Source of the DNA: Monilinia fructicola
Lineage: Eukaryota > Ascomycota > Leotiomycetes > Helotiales > Sclerotiniaceae
Direction of reading: 5' to 3'
Assembly (NCBI GenBank): GCA_008692225.1
Contig: VICG01000015.1
Span: forward strand, 1,195,001-1,259,000
Length of the DNA stretch: 64,000 bases
The position numbers were made by a program, and so were the translations under genes. Shown here piece after piece: positions 12,601 to 24,714 of the stretch. The first letter of the stretch is position 1. Each line of letters opens with the position of its first letter. The notes beneath the pieces were generated by a model. That model worked only from the letters and a program-made list of their open reading frames with translations. It did not search any database and was not told where the DNA came from.

Positions 12601-14299
12601 AGGAGAGCTTGATATCTCTTTTTGGAAAAGGTCATCGAGATGTGTGAGGTCAGTTTTGATCGCATAAGCACAGGAAGATGGTTACCGCCAAAACGCCACG
12701 ATCCGAGCCGAGGCAAGGGTAGTATAACATTGACTGTGTTTGGAGCTTCCCATTTCATTTAGAACGCAAATGTCTCGTTTTTCATGTCACTTCCAACCAC
12801 TCATGCGAATAGCAGCCGGGTATCATTGACGGTCAATCGAGTAGCAGCGAAGAACTGGAACAATATGGCGAAATCACGGGAAGAGGCTGTGAAAGTTCTG
12901 GAGGCTAATTATAGCTACTTTTGATAGATGCTTCTCCTTACCCACTCTTTGGCTCATTTCCCGTACGTTTTAGTGTTTGGATGCGAGAATCGGGAGCGGT
13001 TGGCTTAGATGCCATGCAGTACTGCAAATCATACATACTTTTTCGCTCTTCTTCTATGCACAAGCTCTTCTCGTCCAAGTATATCGGTCGTTCCACCGCA
13101 CGTGATCTTCTGGCCTCTATCGCGATAGATCTTCACATCGACATCTCCATGCACCATGTGCTCGTCGTTTTCTACGATTCCATTTCTCCTGACATCCAAG
13201 CACATTCGTCCCGTAATTCTCCGCATTCAAAATTCCAGCACCCCCCAGATGCCGTCTAATCACCGCTGCCAAGAACTGCAATGGTTTCGACACATGATAT
13301 CAATCACACCCCAGAAGCACCCTCCAGATCATCGACGCCAGCCCCCCAGGAGCTGCAACATCCCCATTCCCAATCTGTCCAAAGTATGCAAATCTCAGCG
13401 GTGCACTCTCCGATATGTGCACGAGATTTGCCCTTGGTCCGGTTGGAAAACCAGGGGCTTGGGAGCGGGTTTCTCCTTCCCTCCTGAATTCACAGGTGTG
13501 CTGATTGCTTACAGCTTTGTGGATAGTGTAACAAGGACACTTGATCTAAGCTATTTGCACGCGGTCCCGGTTGGTACCTTGACCTTTACTCAATCGCTCA
13601 TTAGATATTCGGCGTTTGAGGTGTCATTAATATTCCACTCTCCATTCAGGCACCACGTACGAGTCCATATATACGGAAGTAATTCAATTTGGAAGGACAA
13701 TGGCAATGCTTTGTGAGATCTTAATTAGCCAAGATGGTACAATTGTTTATTGCACATGTGAACTGCACCACATTTGAAATAGAAGGAAGAATGGGATGGG
13801 TTGTCGGCTAAAGATACAGATACAGATGCGAAGTCGAAATTACAAGATGGGTGAACCTTGGAACTTTCTGCATTTTTGGAATGATGGTGTTGGCCCAACA
13901 AATTCTAGATAAAATAACAAAGTACACGCTCACAAATTGTAAATGATGGCTGTGTGTTTTGGAGGTGGAAAAGAAGGAGGGAGCAAGGGTCATTATGAGG
14001 AATATTTGCGAGCTCACCAGGAATTGTAAATTTGTGAAGCTCGGCTGAGGTATCCTCAACGCGGGAAGTATGTTCATTGACATCTTCCCCTACTGGATGA
14101 TTGAGTTTATCAAGTATATATTAATGCTTTCCCAGTGAAAAGTTTCCATATCATGAACAAAGAATATGCGCTGAGATCAGCAGGGTTTGCTGTCATAATG
14201 ATAAGGGCATTATATTCATAGACTCGTTAACCCAGCGCACTGAATCCAACCAAACACCAACCAGATTATCCCTAATCATTACTCGTATACATCCGAAAA
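9611..14299. other. Gene-poor stretch after the transposon
   Basis: Base composition returns to normal but no intact gene is recognised. The one family signature is a 2EXR motif remnant on the minus strand near 11.9-12.2 kb. A short minus-strand frame at 9928-9722 has one hydrophobic segment (WDVLVLSAVVLIATTAHCA) and might be another fragment, but no family is recognised. The remaining short frames have no domain, start context or splice support. The region looks like decayed genic sequence. Confidence 0.5.
11907..12080 (-). pseudogene. 2EXR-domain gene remnant
   Basis: The minus-strand reading contains FGRLAKLPPELRLQIWCATA at about 11907-11970. This matches the N-terminal signature of the fungal 2EXR family (F..LPxELRLxIW). 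The frame then hits a stop. The rest of the domain, normally a Cys/Arg-rich CRESR motif and a YFN strand, is not found downstream in any frame. The function of 2EXR proteins is not known. A homopolymer error could explain the stop, but the missing downstream motifs favour a true fragment. Confidence 0.5.
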
Positions 14300-14300
14300 C

Positions 14301-17300
14301 CTACATACCCATCTCTATATCGCCATCATCATCCAGGAGACTCTCAACCAGACTATCCTGCAATTGCTGTTCCAACAATGACTCCTCGTCAGGAGCAACG
14401 ATTTGTTTCCTCTTCTTCAGCGGCCACAATTGTTCCCTCACTTTCATCATCATCTTCCACGTTTTCTTTTTCATCTTCCTCCACACGTTCTACCTTAGCA
14501 GGATGCTCCATTATCACTTCCGGTCCTCGTGTCTTTTTGACGCCATGACTTCCAGCTCTACTGCCATTGCTTCCCACGCTTGCACCAAGTGGGACGCTCT
14601 CGCTCCTTACGCTTTCTCTCATCACACTGCCTCCTCTCAACACACTTTCTTCTCTTACATCTTTCTCTGCAAGGGCATTCACAATTTTGCCAAGGGTAAC
14701 ATGTATCTTGAACAGGGCATTTCTACCAGTAGCATCCAGTCCCAATTTTTTGTTCTCGACAGCTTCGCTGACTTCCTCAAATGTTGCACGAAGCTTATCC
14801 TCGGATGAGGCTGGCGAGATGTGAAGTTTGGCCAATAGAGGTGTGAGAGTTTTCTTTTCTTCCACTGTTCTAAATGTTAGTTTAGTTGAGATAAAAATCA
14901 AAGGATCAAACCTACGTCTCATGGAAGAATTCAGTCTTTCAAGTATATCCATAGCAAAATCGAGATGAACGTCTCCATTGACTGCTTTTTTGGTCGCCTC
15001 ATCAGACAATGTAAGTTGATTCCCAGGAACGTAGCATTTTCTAGGATCAGTCCAATCTACCAAATGTGCACCAATGGTTCCAAGACCAACCATTTCAGCC
15101 TCAGCATCTTCGTCGTCATCTTGTGCTTCGAATAGTTTGTGCATTGCATCTAGTGCCACGCCACGCATTCGGTCTTGATTTTCCGCTCTGCTATAGCAGT
15201 AAACTGGGAGGAAATATGTAAGCGTCTGGCGAACACCTTGGTTATGAGCTGTGCTGGGATCAAAGTAGAGGACGACCAATGTCTTCAAAAGGTCATCAAT
15301 TGCAGGCGATGCATCCGTAATTACACGTCCTAGCAAGAGTTTAGCAACAGCAACGGTAGCTGCTGCCTGGACCTCTGGGTCTTTGGCTCCAGATTTCAAA
15401 GCTTTTAAGTAGACCTTTGTCAAAATTGTAGGGTTTGATTCCAGAAGTTGAGCGCCATGCTGATTGAGCATATCAGTCAAGATCTGTAAGGCAGTAATCT
15501 GCAGAGCGGAGTGGCCTTTGCTGAAGAAATGTATGAAAAGAGCCAGGTTTTCTTCAGCCAAAGACTTGTCAAGAAGCGAACAAAGGCCAATACATATGAG
15601 ACCACGTTCCCGAACAGGTGCTTCGTGACTGCGCACAGCTGGCACAACAAGGTTGTTAAGCATGGCTACAAGGTCCGCGTTTTTCCTTGAGACTTCCTTC
15701 GACATTTTCAAGCATACATTGCACGATATGCAGACATTTCATGTTGACCATAATCTCGCGAACAGCCTTTTCTTGCTCCTCTTCTTCTGTCATCGGAGCT
15801 CGTTTCTTACCACCTTTAGTGGGCCTCTCATCGTCACTAACGTCAGATTTTGCAGAATGGAAACTTTCCTCCGCATCCTCAAAATCTTCTTCATCCATGA
15901 CCGTATCATGAACATCAGCAACCGCCTCCAAAACAACACTACAGAACTCTTTTTCACCAGCAGGAGTCGCGGCACAGATGCCTCGAAGGACTTCAACGGT
16001 TAGTTTGGTGACTTCTTCGGGCAGATCCGGAATCGCCAAGTGCTGTCTCAAAAGCGTGAACATCTTCCGTCGTCCAACTTCATCTGAATAGTCTAAACTT
16101 CGAGCAATGTGGAGTAGTTGTTCGACTATAAATTCTTGCTCCACCGTGTCCTCTTCTTCCGCCACATCCTCCGTAATCTCCTCCTGTGTCGCGATTCTCT
16201 TTAAGGCCTCCACTAGAACTGCAGTATACCTGTGAAGGTAGAAGGCGAGTTTTGTAACTTCGGGCATTTTTTCCTCGATCAAAGCTTCATACTTACTGTT
16301 TCCATCGTTCCGGCAGAAGTCATTAAAGCTCCTTGCCATAAAGACAGATTCGGCCGATAAAGTGTCCCAGAAGTAATCATCAAATGTGACAGCATCTCGG
16401 AAATCGGGTCGTCCCTCCCAGAAGCCTTTCATCGCTTCCAATGCAACCCCATTTTCAACACCAGAATTAACAACATCGATTCTTTCAAGAAGCTCTAATA
16501 GCGCTTCCATATTTGGCGCTTTGTTTTCTTCACTAACTTCGCCTTCTGCTGTCTCAGCTGCAGCTGCAGCGGATGCCATACAATCCTCAATCCAACGCTC
16601 TCGAAAAAGTCTACCGGCTGCTTTGCGAACGTTTTCATCTCGATCTCGAAGGCCCCATCGTAGTAATTTTTCACGCATCGATAGCGACAAGTGTCGGAAG
16701 TCCCCAAGTGCTGGCAAAAGTCGAGAATAAAGGGCTCGGCGAGTTGCAGGATCTTGATCTCTAGCCCTTTCTAGGAGGTATGGGAGGGTATTGGGGAGTA
16801 TGGGAAGATTGATCAAAAGAGATCTTCGAACGTCTGCACTGGGGTCATTCTGCAAAACAGCTAATAGTTTTACAAGCAGGCCACCCGACGATTCATCGTC
16901 ACTTTCGTCCGCATCCCCTTCTGCTTCATTGCCAGCTAATCTTCCAAGACCCAGGACCGCCTGCACTCTGACCATCGCCTCTTTATCATGAATTCTGCGC
17001 AAGAGCCCATGTCGAAGTTGCTGGAAGAGATCATCATCAATTGAGTCGAGAGAATTTATGATATGTGAAATTAGCTGAGTTGATCTAAATCGTACAAACT
17101 TTTCTTTGGCCGTCAAAAGTGGTAATATAGTGGACATGAGGTGACTCGTGAGCCTAGTACTCGGTGTCTCGACCAGGACTCCATCATCTTCTTCGTTGGC
17201 TGGGGTAAGTTCGTTATCCTTCTCATTGGCATGTCTCAAAAACAACCCAATAAATCGAATTGCCTTTTCTCCAACACTCTCGCTTTTCTTGATCGGCATC

Positions 17301-17644
17301 ACTCTTAGAACGCATCTTGTGAACTCATATGTAAATTCTTCCTCGTCGAAATCCTCTGCGCCAGTCTTATTCTTCTTGCTCGTTGGTTCGTAGCAGCATG
17401 CCTCTTGTATCTTGCGCAAGTTGACAACCAGTTTTCTATGCGATGCAGTATTCCTCTGAGAATCGCGAAATATTGACGATACTTGCGTTCGCAACTCATT
17501 ATCTGGTGTTTCTTCTGGGATCTCGATGTATGGTGCTGACACTCTGGAAGTAGCAGATCTGCGACTACTTGGTTCTATGGTGGATGATTTACGAGAACCC
17601 GAGCCGGATGTCCTCGAGCTCCTGCTTGAAACCTTTCCTGGCAT
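14301..17644 (-). CDS. cnd3: Condensin complex subunit 3 (Cnd3/Ycg1, CAP-G)
   Basis: HEAT-repeat subunit of condensin that binds DNA together with the Brn1/Cnd2 kleisin and compacts mitotic chromosomes in the nucleus. The N-terminus is Ser/Arg-rich and disordered (residues 1-45). HEAT repeats follow, including runs such as RFRSTQLISHIINSL and MVRVQAVLGLGRLAG. The Cnd3 C-terminal domain includes MLNNLVVPAVRSHEAPVRER and QTLTYFLPVYCYSR, and the tail is acidic. A 51-nt intron lies at 14865-14915 (donor GTAGGT, branch ACTAAC, acceptor CAG). Two single-base frame breaks interrupt the frame. One is the A5 run (minus strand) at 15680-15684, inside the conserved QCMLENVEGSLK...ADLVAMLNN stretch. The other is near 14402-14408, after which the tail reads VAPDEESLLEQQLQDSLVE. 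With both corrected the protein has about 1096 residues, normal for the family. The gene is essential in yeasts, so errors in the sequence are more likely than gene loss. Confidence 0.9.
14865..14915 (-). other. Intron of cnd3
   Basis: A 51-nt intron with GTAGGT donor, ACTAAC branch site and CAG acceptor. It is a multiple of three and open, so it could be mistaken for coding sequence. Removing it joins NSSMR to LEEKKTLTPLL. Confidence 0.7.
15680..15684 (-). other. Apparent +1 frameshift in cnd3 at an A5 run
   Basis: The frame upstream reads QCMLENVEGSLK and the frame downstream reads NADLVAMLNNLVV; both are conserved Cnd3 sequence. Removing one A from the run joins them exactly. Confidence 0.85.
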
Positions 17645-18033
17645 CTTGTTCTCTTATGTTTAGATGCGATATGGAAAATTGTTTCTTTTTTCTCGCAGAT
17701 TGTCTCGTTTAGCAATCACAAATTCGTTTTATGTGAATTGAGAGACTATGATATTCGTGAGAGACTATAGCGAAAGTCACAAGGAGATTGTAGAAAGCCG
17801 CATAGATGTGTTACAAAGTCGAGGTCTTTTTCGATGATTGAAATGTTTGTTGACATGCATTGTTTACTTTCCTACCCCTGCTTAGTCATGATGTGGCATA
17901 AATGATAAGGTTAAGCGATAAGACCCGCTGCGGGACAACTACTCATGGCGACATCGGGCCAGAGAATCGGATAAAGAGGCCCGTGAAATACAAAAAGTTA
18001 TATTTTCAATTGCCCTTTTTGAGAGTGTCAAAC
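17645..18033. promoter_or_regulatory. Divergent promoter between cnd3 and the cysteine-synthase gene
   Basis: 389 bp between two start codons on opposite strands. It must hold both promoters and 5' leaders. No clear TATA box or named operator is seen. A TGACATGCATTG-type stretch lies near 17851. Confidence 0.6.
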
Positions 18034-19223
18034 ATGTTCAGACTTGGAGTTCGACGTTTTGCGACTACAGCTGCAAGAGCTGCAGAAAATGTCGCTCAAA
18101 TGGAAGCCCCAAATCAGTACGGGATTGGGGTTTCCAAAGCTCAGGGTGTGGTAAAGGGTTTAACTGGAGGTTCGTATGAGCATCGTTCCTTGATGGCGCA
18201 TGGGGACTCCACTAAAGAAATTTAGCAATTGGAAATACACCATTGATTCGATTAAACCATATTTCCGATGCAACTGGCTGTGAAGTATTAGGAAAGGCTG
18301 AGTTCATGAACCCGGGAGGATCAATCAAGGATCGAGCAGCTCTATTTGTCGTGAAGGATGCCGAGGAGAAGGGTTTACTGAAGCCTGGAGGAACAGTTGT
18401 CGAAGGACTGCTGGAAATACAGGCATTGGTCTTGCACATGTCTGCAGGTCTAAAGGTTACAAGCTCGTTATCTACATGCCCAATACCCAATCTCAAGGGA
18501 AAATCGACCTTCTGAGATTATTGGGCGCTGAAGTGTATCCAGTGCCCGCAGTGGCTTTCGACAATCCACAAAATTACAACCATCAAGCAAAACGACACGC
18601 GGATAGACTAGAGAACGCAGTTTGGACAAATCAATTCGATAACATTGCGAATCGACAAGCTCATATTGAGACTACAGGGCCAGAGATATGGAATCAAACT
18701 AATGGAAAAGTGGATGCATTCACTTGCGCCACAGGAACCGCCGGTACCTTGGCTGGAATAACTAGATACCTGAAGACAAAGTCTGATGGAAGAGTTAAAT
18801 GTTACCTTGCAGATCCCCCAGGAAGTGTTTTACATTCATACATTCAATCAGGTGGAAAGCTGGTGGAAAGAACTGGTTCCAGTATCACAGAGGGAATTGG
18901 ACAAGGCAGAGTTACAGACAACTTAAAACCAGATATTGATTTATTAGACGGCTCGATGCACATTAGTGACGAGAAGAGTATCGAGATGGTTTATCGCTGT
19001 TTGGATGAGGAAGGGCTGTACCTCGGAGCTAGCTCATGCCTGAACGTTGCTGCTGCAAAGGAGCTGGCCGAAAAAACTCGGCAAGGGGCACACTGTAGTG
19101 ACAGTCCTGTGCGACGGCGCATATAGATATGCTGACCGATTGTTCTCCAAGAAGTGGTTGTCGGACAAGAAACTCCTTGGAGCAATTCCGAAGCATTTAG
19201 AGAAGTATATTGTACTTCCTTAA
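18034..19223 (+). CDS. mcy1: Mitochondrial cysteine-synthase-like PLP enzyme (Mcy1 type)
   Basis: Fold-type II PLP enzyme of the cysteine synthase/cystathionine beta-synthase family, expected to make cysteine from O-acetylserine and sulfide. Exon 1 is 18034-18169 and exon 2 starts at 18226 (donor GTTCGT, acceptor TAG). The basic N-terminus [20 protein letters not shown] looks like a mitochondrial presequence. [10 protein letters not shown] precedes the PLP-lysine motif [11 protein letters not shown] (Lys80). The phosphate loop TAGNTG and the motifs TGTAGTLAG and [10 protein letters not shown] follow. Two single-base breaks occur: a missing A at 18407 just before the phosphate loop, and an extra A in the A6 run at 19071-19076. 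They cancel in phase, and the corrected product has about 377 residues, ending [10 protein letters not shown]. The EGIGQG motif is typical of the Mcy1-like branch; assignment to that branch is from memory of the family. The 3' end converges on the next gene. Confidence 0.88.
18170..18225 (+). other. Intron of the cysteine-synthase gene
   Basis: 56-nt intron, GTTCGT...TTTAG. Its removal joins KGLTG to [10 protein letters not shown], the conserved start of the catalytic domain. Confidence 0.85.
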
Positions 19224-19320
19224 TTTATTGTACAAGTACATACAAATACAAAAGTTTTTATCCGATCATGAAGAGATATATGTTGTGACTCATATTGAGC
19301 CAAACAAATTGGTATACGTC

Positions 19321-20573
19321 CTAAAGCCTAGATTGCCTGCAGAGACCCCCTGTAGTTCGGATGCGTACCTGTTTACTCGTTTTTTCCAAACGAGGTATGC
19401 TCTCCTTGAGCTTCGCTGACGCTATCGTATCGGGAGCGAAAACCTTCTGTGCTGTCTTCATTCCATGTAGCACCGGTGCTGCGGCTACCAGCCAATGGTT
19501 CTTGGCCCTCAGAATCTTGCTCTGGTTCTCTTTTGTAGAATAGTCTGTGCCGTCACTTGTGGTTTGGTTGGCTACTTCCGAATTGATGGAGTCAGCCTTC
19601 GAATACACCCGTAATTCAGGTCTCTTCATGTTGAGCAGGGAGGTGCTCAAGTCATATCGTGTCCCGAGCAGCCTTGTGGCATACGTTGCGACCTTCCCAT
19701 CTACATCTTTTCCGTCCGTATGCTTCACAGCACGAACTGCAGCCAATTGAAGTAATACGCCAATGACTTCCGGAAGAGCTCGAACATCATTCGCATCTTC
19801 CGCAAGCAATGGTCCCTTATGTCCAGCATGTTTTGGGTCTTCAAGTAAATCTACAACAGTTTCTGCCCATAAGAGAGCCTGTTTCGTTTCTTTCTCCCCA
19901 AAGCCACTGATTTGTGCTTTGTGCTGAATCCAATACAGGACTTGCATGACAATTTCTTCATCTCGCAAGCGAAATCCTGTGTAGTGAACCCTTCTTGCCG
20001 ACTCGATAATTGTATCCATTCGTCCAAGTAGACCAGCTCGCCGAATCATTTGGCAAGATAACGGTACAGATAGAGGTCGCTTGCAATCATGAAGCCCTTC
20101 AAGAAAATTTGGCAAGTTGTCCCAATCCTCAGGTTCCGCCATAAGGTTAAGAACTTGTCTAAATCCTTTGACGGCGCTGGGTATATCTTTCAAACGGTTT
20201 ATATGCTCTAAAACAAATTCTTCCTCGCCAATCTGAACCTTGACCGGCTCAGTCAAAAGCGATTGCGCATGCCTATCACCATAAACTAGCTGCTGGTCGT
20301 ACTCTGAAAGGTGTGTGGGTAGGAAAAGGTTCTTTCGGTATTTCGATAGTAGGGCGTCAAGCTCGGGAGAGGATGTTGGAGAGAAAGATGGAACATGACC
20401 TACTTTCAAGTCAACAAATAAAACACGCTGTAGCCATCTTGCAATCACATACCAACTCTTTGACATACTGGGGAACTCGCGAATGATCGCTGTTGTCTGG
20501 TCAAATTTAGTGGCGCATGTTTGAATAGGCATTCGCTGCCACGAATGACCTTTGGAAGACCCTTGACACTCAT
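19321..20573 (-). CDS. Predicted mitochondrial protein, PPR-like helical, unknown function
   Basis: I do not recognise a named family. Exon 1 is 20573-20453 and exon 2 is 20399-19321. The 53-nt intron has donor GTATGT and acceptor TAG. Using this upstream ATG gives a basic start (MSVKGLPKVIRGSECLFKHA ... RQQRSFASSP) that looks like a mitochondrial presequence. The downstream in-frame ATG at 20532 would read through the intron instead. The 399-residue product is mostly alpha-helical, with repeat-like helices (LSCQMIRRAGLLGRMDTIIE, EEIVMQVLYWIQ) like those of PPR/TPR proteins of mitochondrial gene expression. No transmembrane segment is seen. It is divergent from bL19m over a 209-bp promoter, which supports a mitochondrial role. 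The C-terminal 15 residues after SKQ could be altered by a short 3' intron (GTACGC donor), which I could not settle. Confidence 0.7.
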
Positions 20574-20782
20574 TATGCCCTTAGGAGTAAATTCAGGTAT
20601 CTTTGCAAGAGTGTATGGCCACAATTTGGAGGGGGAGGTTCGATCGTTATCTTATTGAGATTCTGGGGAGGTTCTCATTAAATTATTATTTTGAAGGTGG
20701 GCGGTGACCTCGAAAGCGGCAGAATTTTTCGGATTGGCCGCATCGAACCTCACCTCAATGCAAAATCTAGACCTCAACGGCA
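20574..20782. promoter_or_regulatory. Shared divergent promoter of two mitochondrial-protein genes
   Basis: 209 bp between the start codons of the PPR-like gene and bL19m. It is short enough for both genes to share control elements. No TATA box is evident. Confidence 0.6.
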
Positions 20783-21493
20783 ATGGCAACCATGACACCC
20801 ACATTGCGGCCATTGAGCTGCTGGAAAGCACTATTACGGCAATCGAGGCAGCAGAAAACTTTCTCTAGGTCGTTGAGTACTTATCATCACTCGAAACCGG
20901 CATCGCAGACTACTCTCCAAACTCAAGGTTGGTCCTCCATTGATTCTACAATTGAGTATCTTCATGTATTGATACCTTGAATAGCTGTCCGGAAGATCAA
21001 AACCTACCCTCCGCCTCCATCTCCAGCTCAGCGTTATAAAGAGCCCATAAAAGACCTCCATGCTGAACAGATAGCCGTCCTCGATCCCACCGGTGCCCGC
21101 ACCAACCTATTCTCCAAAACAAACCCAGAGGCAGCCAGAGTTGGCGACATTCTTCTCATACGCCTTAAAACTGGTGATCCATTTGCTGGAGTATGCATCA
21201 ACATTCGACGACGAGGCGTGGAGACGGGTATTTTACTGAGAAATGAGTTGACGAGAGTGGGTGTTGAGATGTGGTATAAGATATATAGTCCGAATGTGGA
21301 GGGTATCGAGGTGGTACAGAGGAAGGCAAAGAGAGCCAGGAGAGCAAGATTGACATACATGAGGAAGCCCAAGCATGATATGGGTAGTGTGCAGAATATC
21401 GTCTTGCAATACCAGAGAACGAGGGGCGTCTTGGGAAGACCTGAGGGCGAGAGGAGGCAAACTAGCAAAAAGAAGACAAAGGGGAAGAAATAG
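20783..21493 (+). CDS. img1: Mitochondrial large-subunit ribosomal protein bL19m
   Basis: Component of the mitochondrial 54S ribosomal subunit. Exons are 20783-20927 and 20985-21493; the intron (GTTGGT...ATAG) joins TTLQTQ to AVRKIKTYPPPP. The first 45 residues are basic and Ser/Thr-rich, as expected of a presequence. The core from about residue 95 is diagnostic of ribosomal L19: VGDILLIRLKTGDPFAGVCI, then RRRGVETGILLRNELTRVGV, KIYSPNVEGIEVVQR and a basic RRARLTYMRKPKHDMGSV. The lysine-rich tail ends KKKTKGKK. At 217 residues and unbroken, it has the usual length for fungal bL19m. Loss of Img1 in yeast abolishes respiration (known for the family). Confidence 0.92.
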
Positions 21494-23299
21494 ACGGCGC
21501 AAGAGCGGTTTAATACCATACATTGACTCGGTGAAACAAGATATCACTTGTACATTATTGTCATATTATAAGAGCACAGATATTGTGTAGATTGTTCCTT
21601 TATGAGTTTAGTACTTGTCAATCTCTGGAATAGGGGGTCAGTATGAATACTGGGGATCAATATGGAGGGCCCATGGTCATGGCTAATGGGAAGTTATACC
21701 AAAACCTGTTATTTAGCTCGACTTTCTTTAAGCAAGCGCGAGACAACTTCGCAAAGATATTTGTACAAAATCTGGTCAGATCAAGCGACTTCTGTTACAG
21801 AAAGTATCATTCGAGATCACAACACAGTGCTGTACTGGCCTCTCTTAGGAGACATTTCTGTCTTCGGGGAGGTACTAGAATTTAAGCTCTCGCTGCTGTC
21901 TACACTTCCGTGCTTTTTTAGCTGTATTCGCAGATCAAATACCAAATCCCCAATCCCTTAGTCCAGGCAAAGTCAAAGGCTTGTAAAAGATTATTTTCCT
22001 CCTATTCAAAAGCCTCGAGCTCCGATCAGTATCCATATTAAGTTAGTTAGCCACTGTCCCATATCTTCCATTATCGCCAACAATCCCCCATGAAGATGCA
22101 ATGTCGCCCTGAACGCCCATACAGAAATGCCTCCCTCCATATTATAGAAAGTTCTCCCTGTCTACCCACCCCTCCACATTCCTGTAAAACTTCCCATAAT
22201 TTGTAAATGATAACCTGTTCATTGATTCCTAAAGCATATCGCATCCCTTTTCCTGGAGTCTGCCATTATTTCGCAAGGTGTTCGGCGCTTGTAGTCTTCT
22301 TGGTGTTATTTCTAGCATTTCGGTGCTAGAGTTGAATGAGGCATGCAGGCGAGGGTTTGCGTGTAACCTCGGTGGAAGTAGTTGCAGCTATATGATGATG
22401 CAACGTGCTGATTTTGTACGTGCTTGCAGATATGCAGGTCTTCGTATTGAAAGGTAGTCCTGTCGACAAAGTTATCCGTGGGAGAATCAAAGATTATGGT
22501 CGGTGCCCTTGGGGAGCGGTTGTGGGCGAGCAGATATGGAGGATTTTCAAAGGCAACTTTTTGTTGAAATAATACAGGAATAGCAATACTGCTTTGGCTA
22601 TGAGTGTTTGTTCATCTGTCAGATCTGATTGTTTCGAGTGCCTTCGATGTTGATTTATTATCTTTGTTTGCAAGAACCCCATAGTAAGGCAATATGCTTG
22701 AACGATGCATAATCCAGATTCTACGGCTATATTGTGTTCAATACCATGACCTTCTCTTGTTCTATGAAGCGTAAGAAGCCCGTTAGAGGAGAAAGATCTG
22801 GCCATCTGCGTTGCCTAAGCCTGCCTCTAGGCTCTTCTGTCTGAAGTTGATCTCTGATATAGAAGAACTATCATACCAGTGGGTTAGTAGAAGCTCATTT
22901 TTATGCTCATATTAGTTTTATGAGTTTAGCTAATCAACTTGTTTTAGATTTCTTATACGTTTTGGCTCCCATCAAAGCAGTTAGAGGTTGTAATTCTAAA
23001 GAGTGTCTGTCTCCCCACGTACTTTCCTTCATGCTAGCTTCATTTTTAATTCTTTGAAGGCTTGTTTGTATCATATGGCTAAAGCTGATAAATTTTTGTA
23101 CGTTCTCAAACAAAGCTGACTTCATTTCGGCAGAAAAAGTTTTTACACTGGTTATGGTATTCAATCGAAACTACCATAACTATCTCTAAGAAACAAGGAA
23201 TAGATTGGTATCAACCATAAAGTCCTGACCCATGCGCTATCACGCATATTAAAAGCTCCAACCCTGTACTGTATGATATAATGAGCCCATTCGTAGACT
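21494..23299. other. Intergenic DNA, no gene seen
   Basis: Several short frames (for example 22805-22494 minus) have no domain or splice support. It contains the 3' flanks of bL19m and of the BTB gene. Nothing else is recognised. Confidence 0.5.
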
Positions 23300-24714
23300 T
23301 CATAGAAGATCAACCCGAGCTTGAAGAATTGCGGTAGTAATATCACCTCTCTCCTCACACAACTGGAAAAAATCTCCTCTTCGTAGAAGCTGACCTGCAT
23401 GAATACTCGCAGCCTCTATAACAGTATTACGAAGACTATCACCCTCAGAAATATCCGGTGTACCGTCAAAGACAAGCTCAATGCTTTGTACAAAATAAGA
23501 GGTGTTCCAGCATGAGAACAGATTAGCTGAATACATCCGACGAGCATGGTCCTTCAAGGATTGGATGTCATACTTGTCTGCAATGATGTACACCTTGGCA
23601 TGCTTGATCAAGTCCTCTGCAGACTTCTCTATATTTGCGGCCTGAGTTTTAGTTGTGGCTTTGGATTTAACTCTAGATTTGAAGATAGGAACACTTTTCT
23701 CAGCCTCCAACCATTGGCGTCCAGCTTCGGTGAAGATCCAGCTAGTTCTTGGGTTTGGGAACGTATCGTTACTGTTGCTGGCTGATGGTGCTGAAGCTGC
23801 CAAAGGTTCCTCTCCTTGTCTATTGCGCGAAAGAGGTACCACACCTGAAGTTCTTCGGTCTCCAGATAAGTTTACCATTGATGCCATCGAAGCACCTGAT
23901 CCCGATACCGCGTTTGAAGGTCTTGGGAGACTAGAAAACGTTGATGTAGGGGTTGGAATTTGGCGAAACATATCGGATACAAATGCTGTGCCAATGGTAG
24001 GTACAAAAGCACTGCTCCTATCATCTGTTGTTGCTGAAGCGAAGGGAGTAGGCAAGGTTTCAAACAAGGGTCGCCCAGTCATCGGCGTCGGAGGCTGAAG
24101 GCGAGTGACAATTTTGGTGGTTCGGGGATAGCCATTCAGAAATGCATAGTCGACTGAAGAATCGGATGATGGCAATGATGTACTGAGGCTTGATAACAAA
24201 GACTCGCCTGCCGGAGCTTCTTCTGGAGTTGGAGCTGTCTCGTCTTCTCCCAAAGTAGCAGTCTTAGGCTCATCCTTCTTTGGTGCGATTAAGTAGGTGC
24301 CATGGTAAAGAAACTTGATCATGTATTCTACAATCTCTGGCTCATCATCCTCAAGGTTGATTACACCAGTAGCAGCTTCCTGTTATTTCGTGTCAGTGTA
24401 AAAAAAAATACTTTGAAGTCGCATTGTAATTGAATACCTTGAATCCATGATCGACAGCTGCAGCAAGTGGTTTTTGATTGAGAACAAATAATGGCTCGGT
24501 GAACTTTGAGTTCCTTCTCTTGAGATTTGATGATGAGATCGGAGTATTTGCCTGTCAAATACAAACTGTATATATTCAGTATTTAGTCTTGGAGGGATAG
24601 GAAGCATTGAACTTACTTGGAGATAAAGACTGGGAAATCCTGTTTCTCTGGAGAAACCACTCTATGATCCAGTCTATCGGGAAAGGGATTCTTGAGTGCT
24701 CTTCTGCCAAACAT
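23300..24714 (-). CDS. BTB/POZ domain protein with disordered insert
   Basis: Likely adaptor protein, of the kind that in fungi often links targets to Cul3 or acts in transcription. Exons are 24714-24617, 24565-24438 and 24379-23300, with introns of 51 and 58 nt (GTAAGT...CAG and GTATTC...CAG). After an N-terminal MFGRRALKNPFPDR leader, a BTB domain spans about residues 34-105: LYLTGKYSDLIIKS, KVHRAIICSQSK, then GVINLEDDEPEIVEYMIKFL. A Ser/Pro/Thr-rich segment of about 150 residues follows. The C-terminal region (residues about 290-430) has the HAKVYIIADKYDIQSLKDHA helices typical of fungal BTB proteins. One extra A in the run at 24471-24475 shifts the frame inside the BTB fold. Correcting it restores KPLAAAVDHGF and gives 434 residues exactly. 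The target is unknown. Confidence 0.82.

Noticed and set aside
13156..13716. Plus-strand 186-codon frame
   Set aside because: No family, no supporting splice sites, composition like surrounding non-coding DNA.
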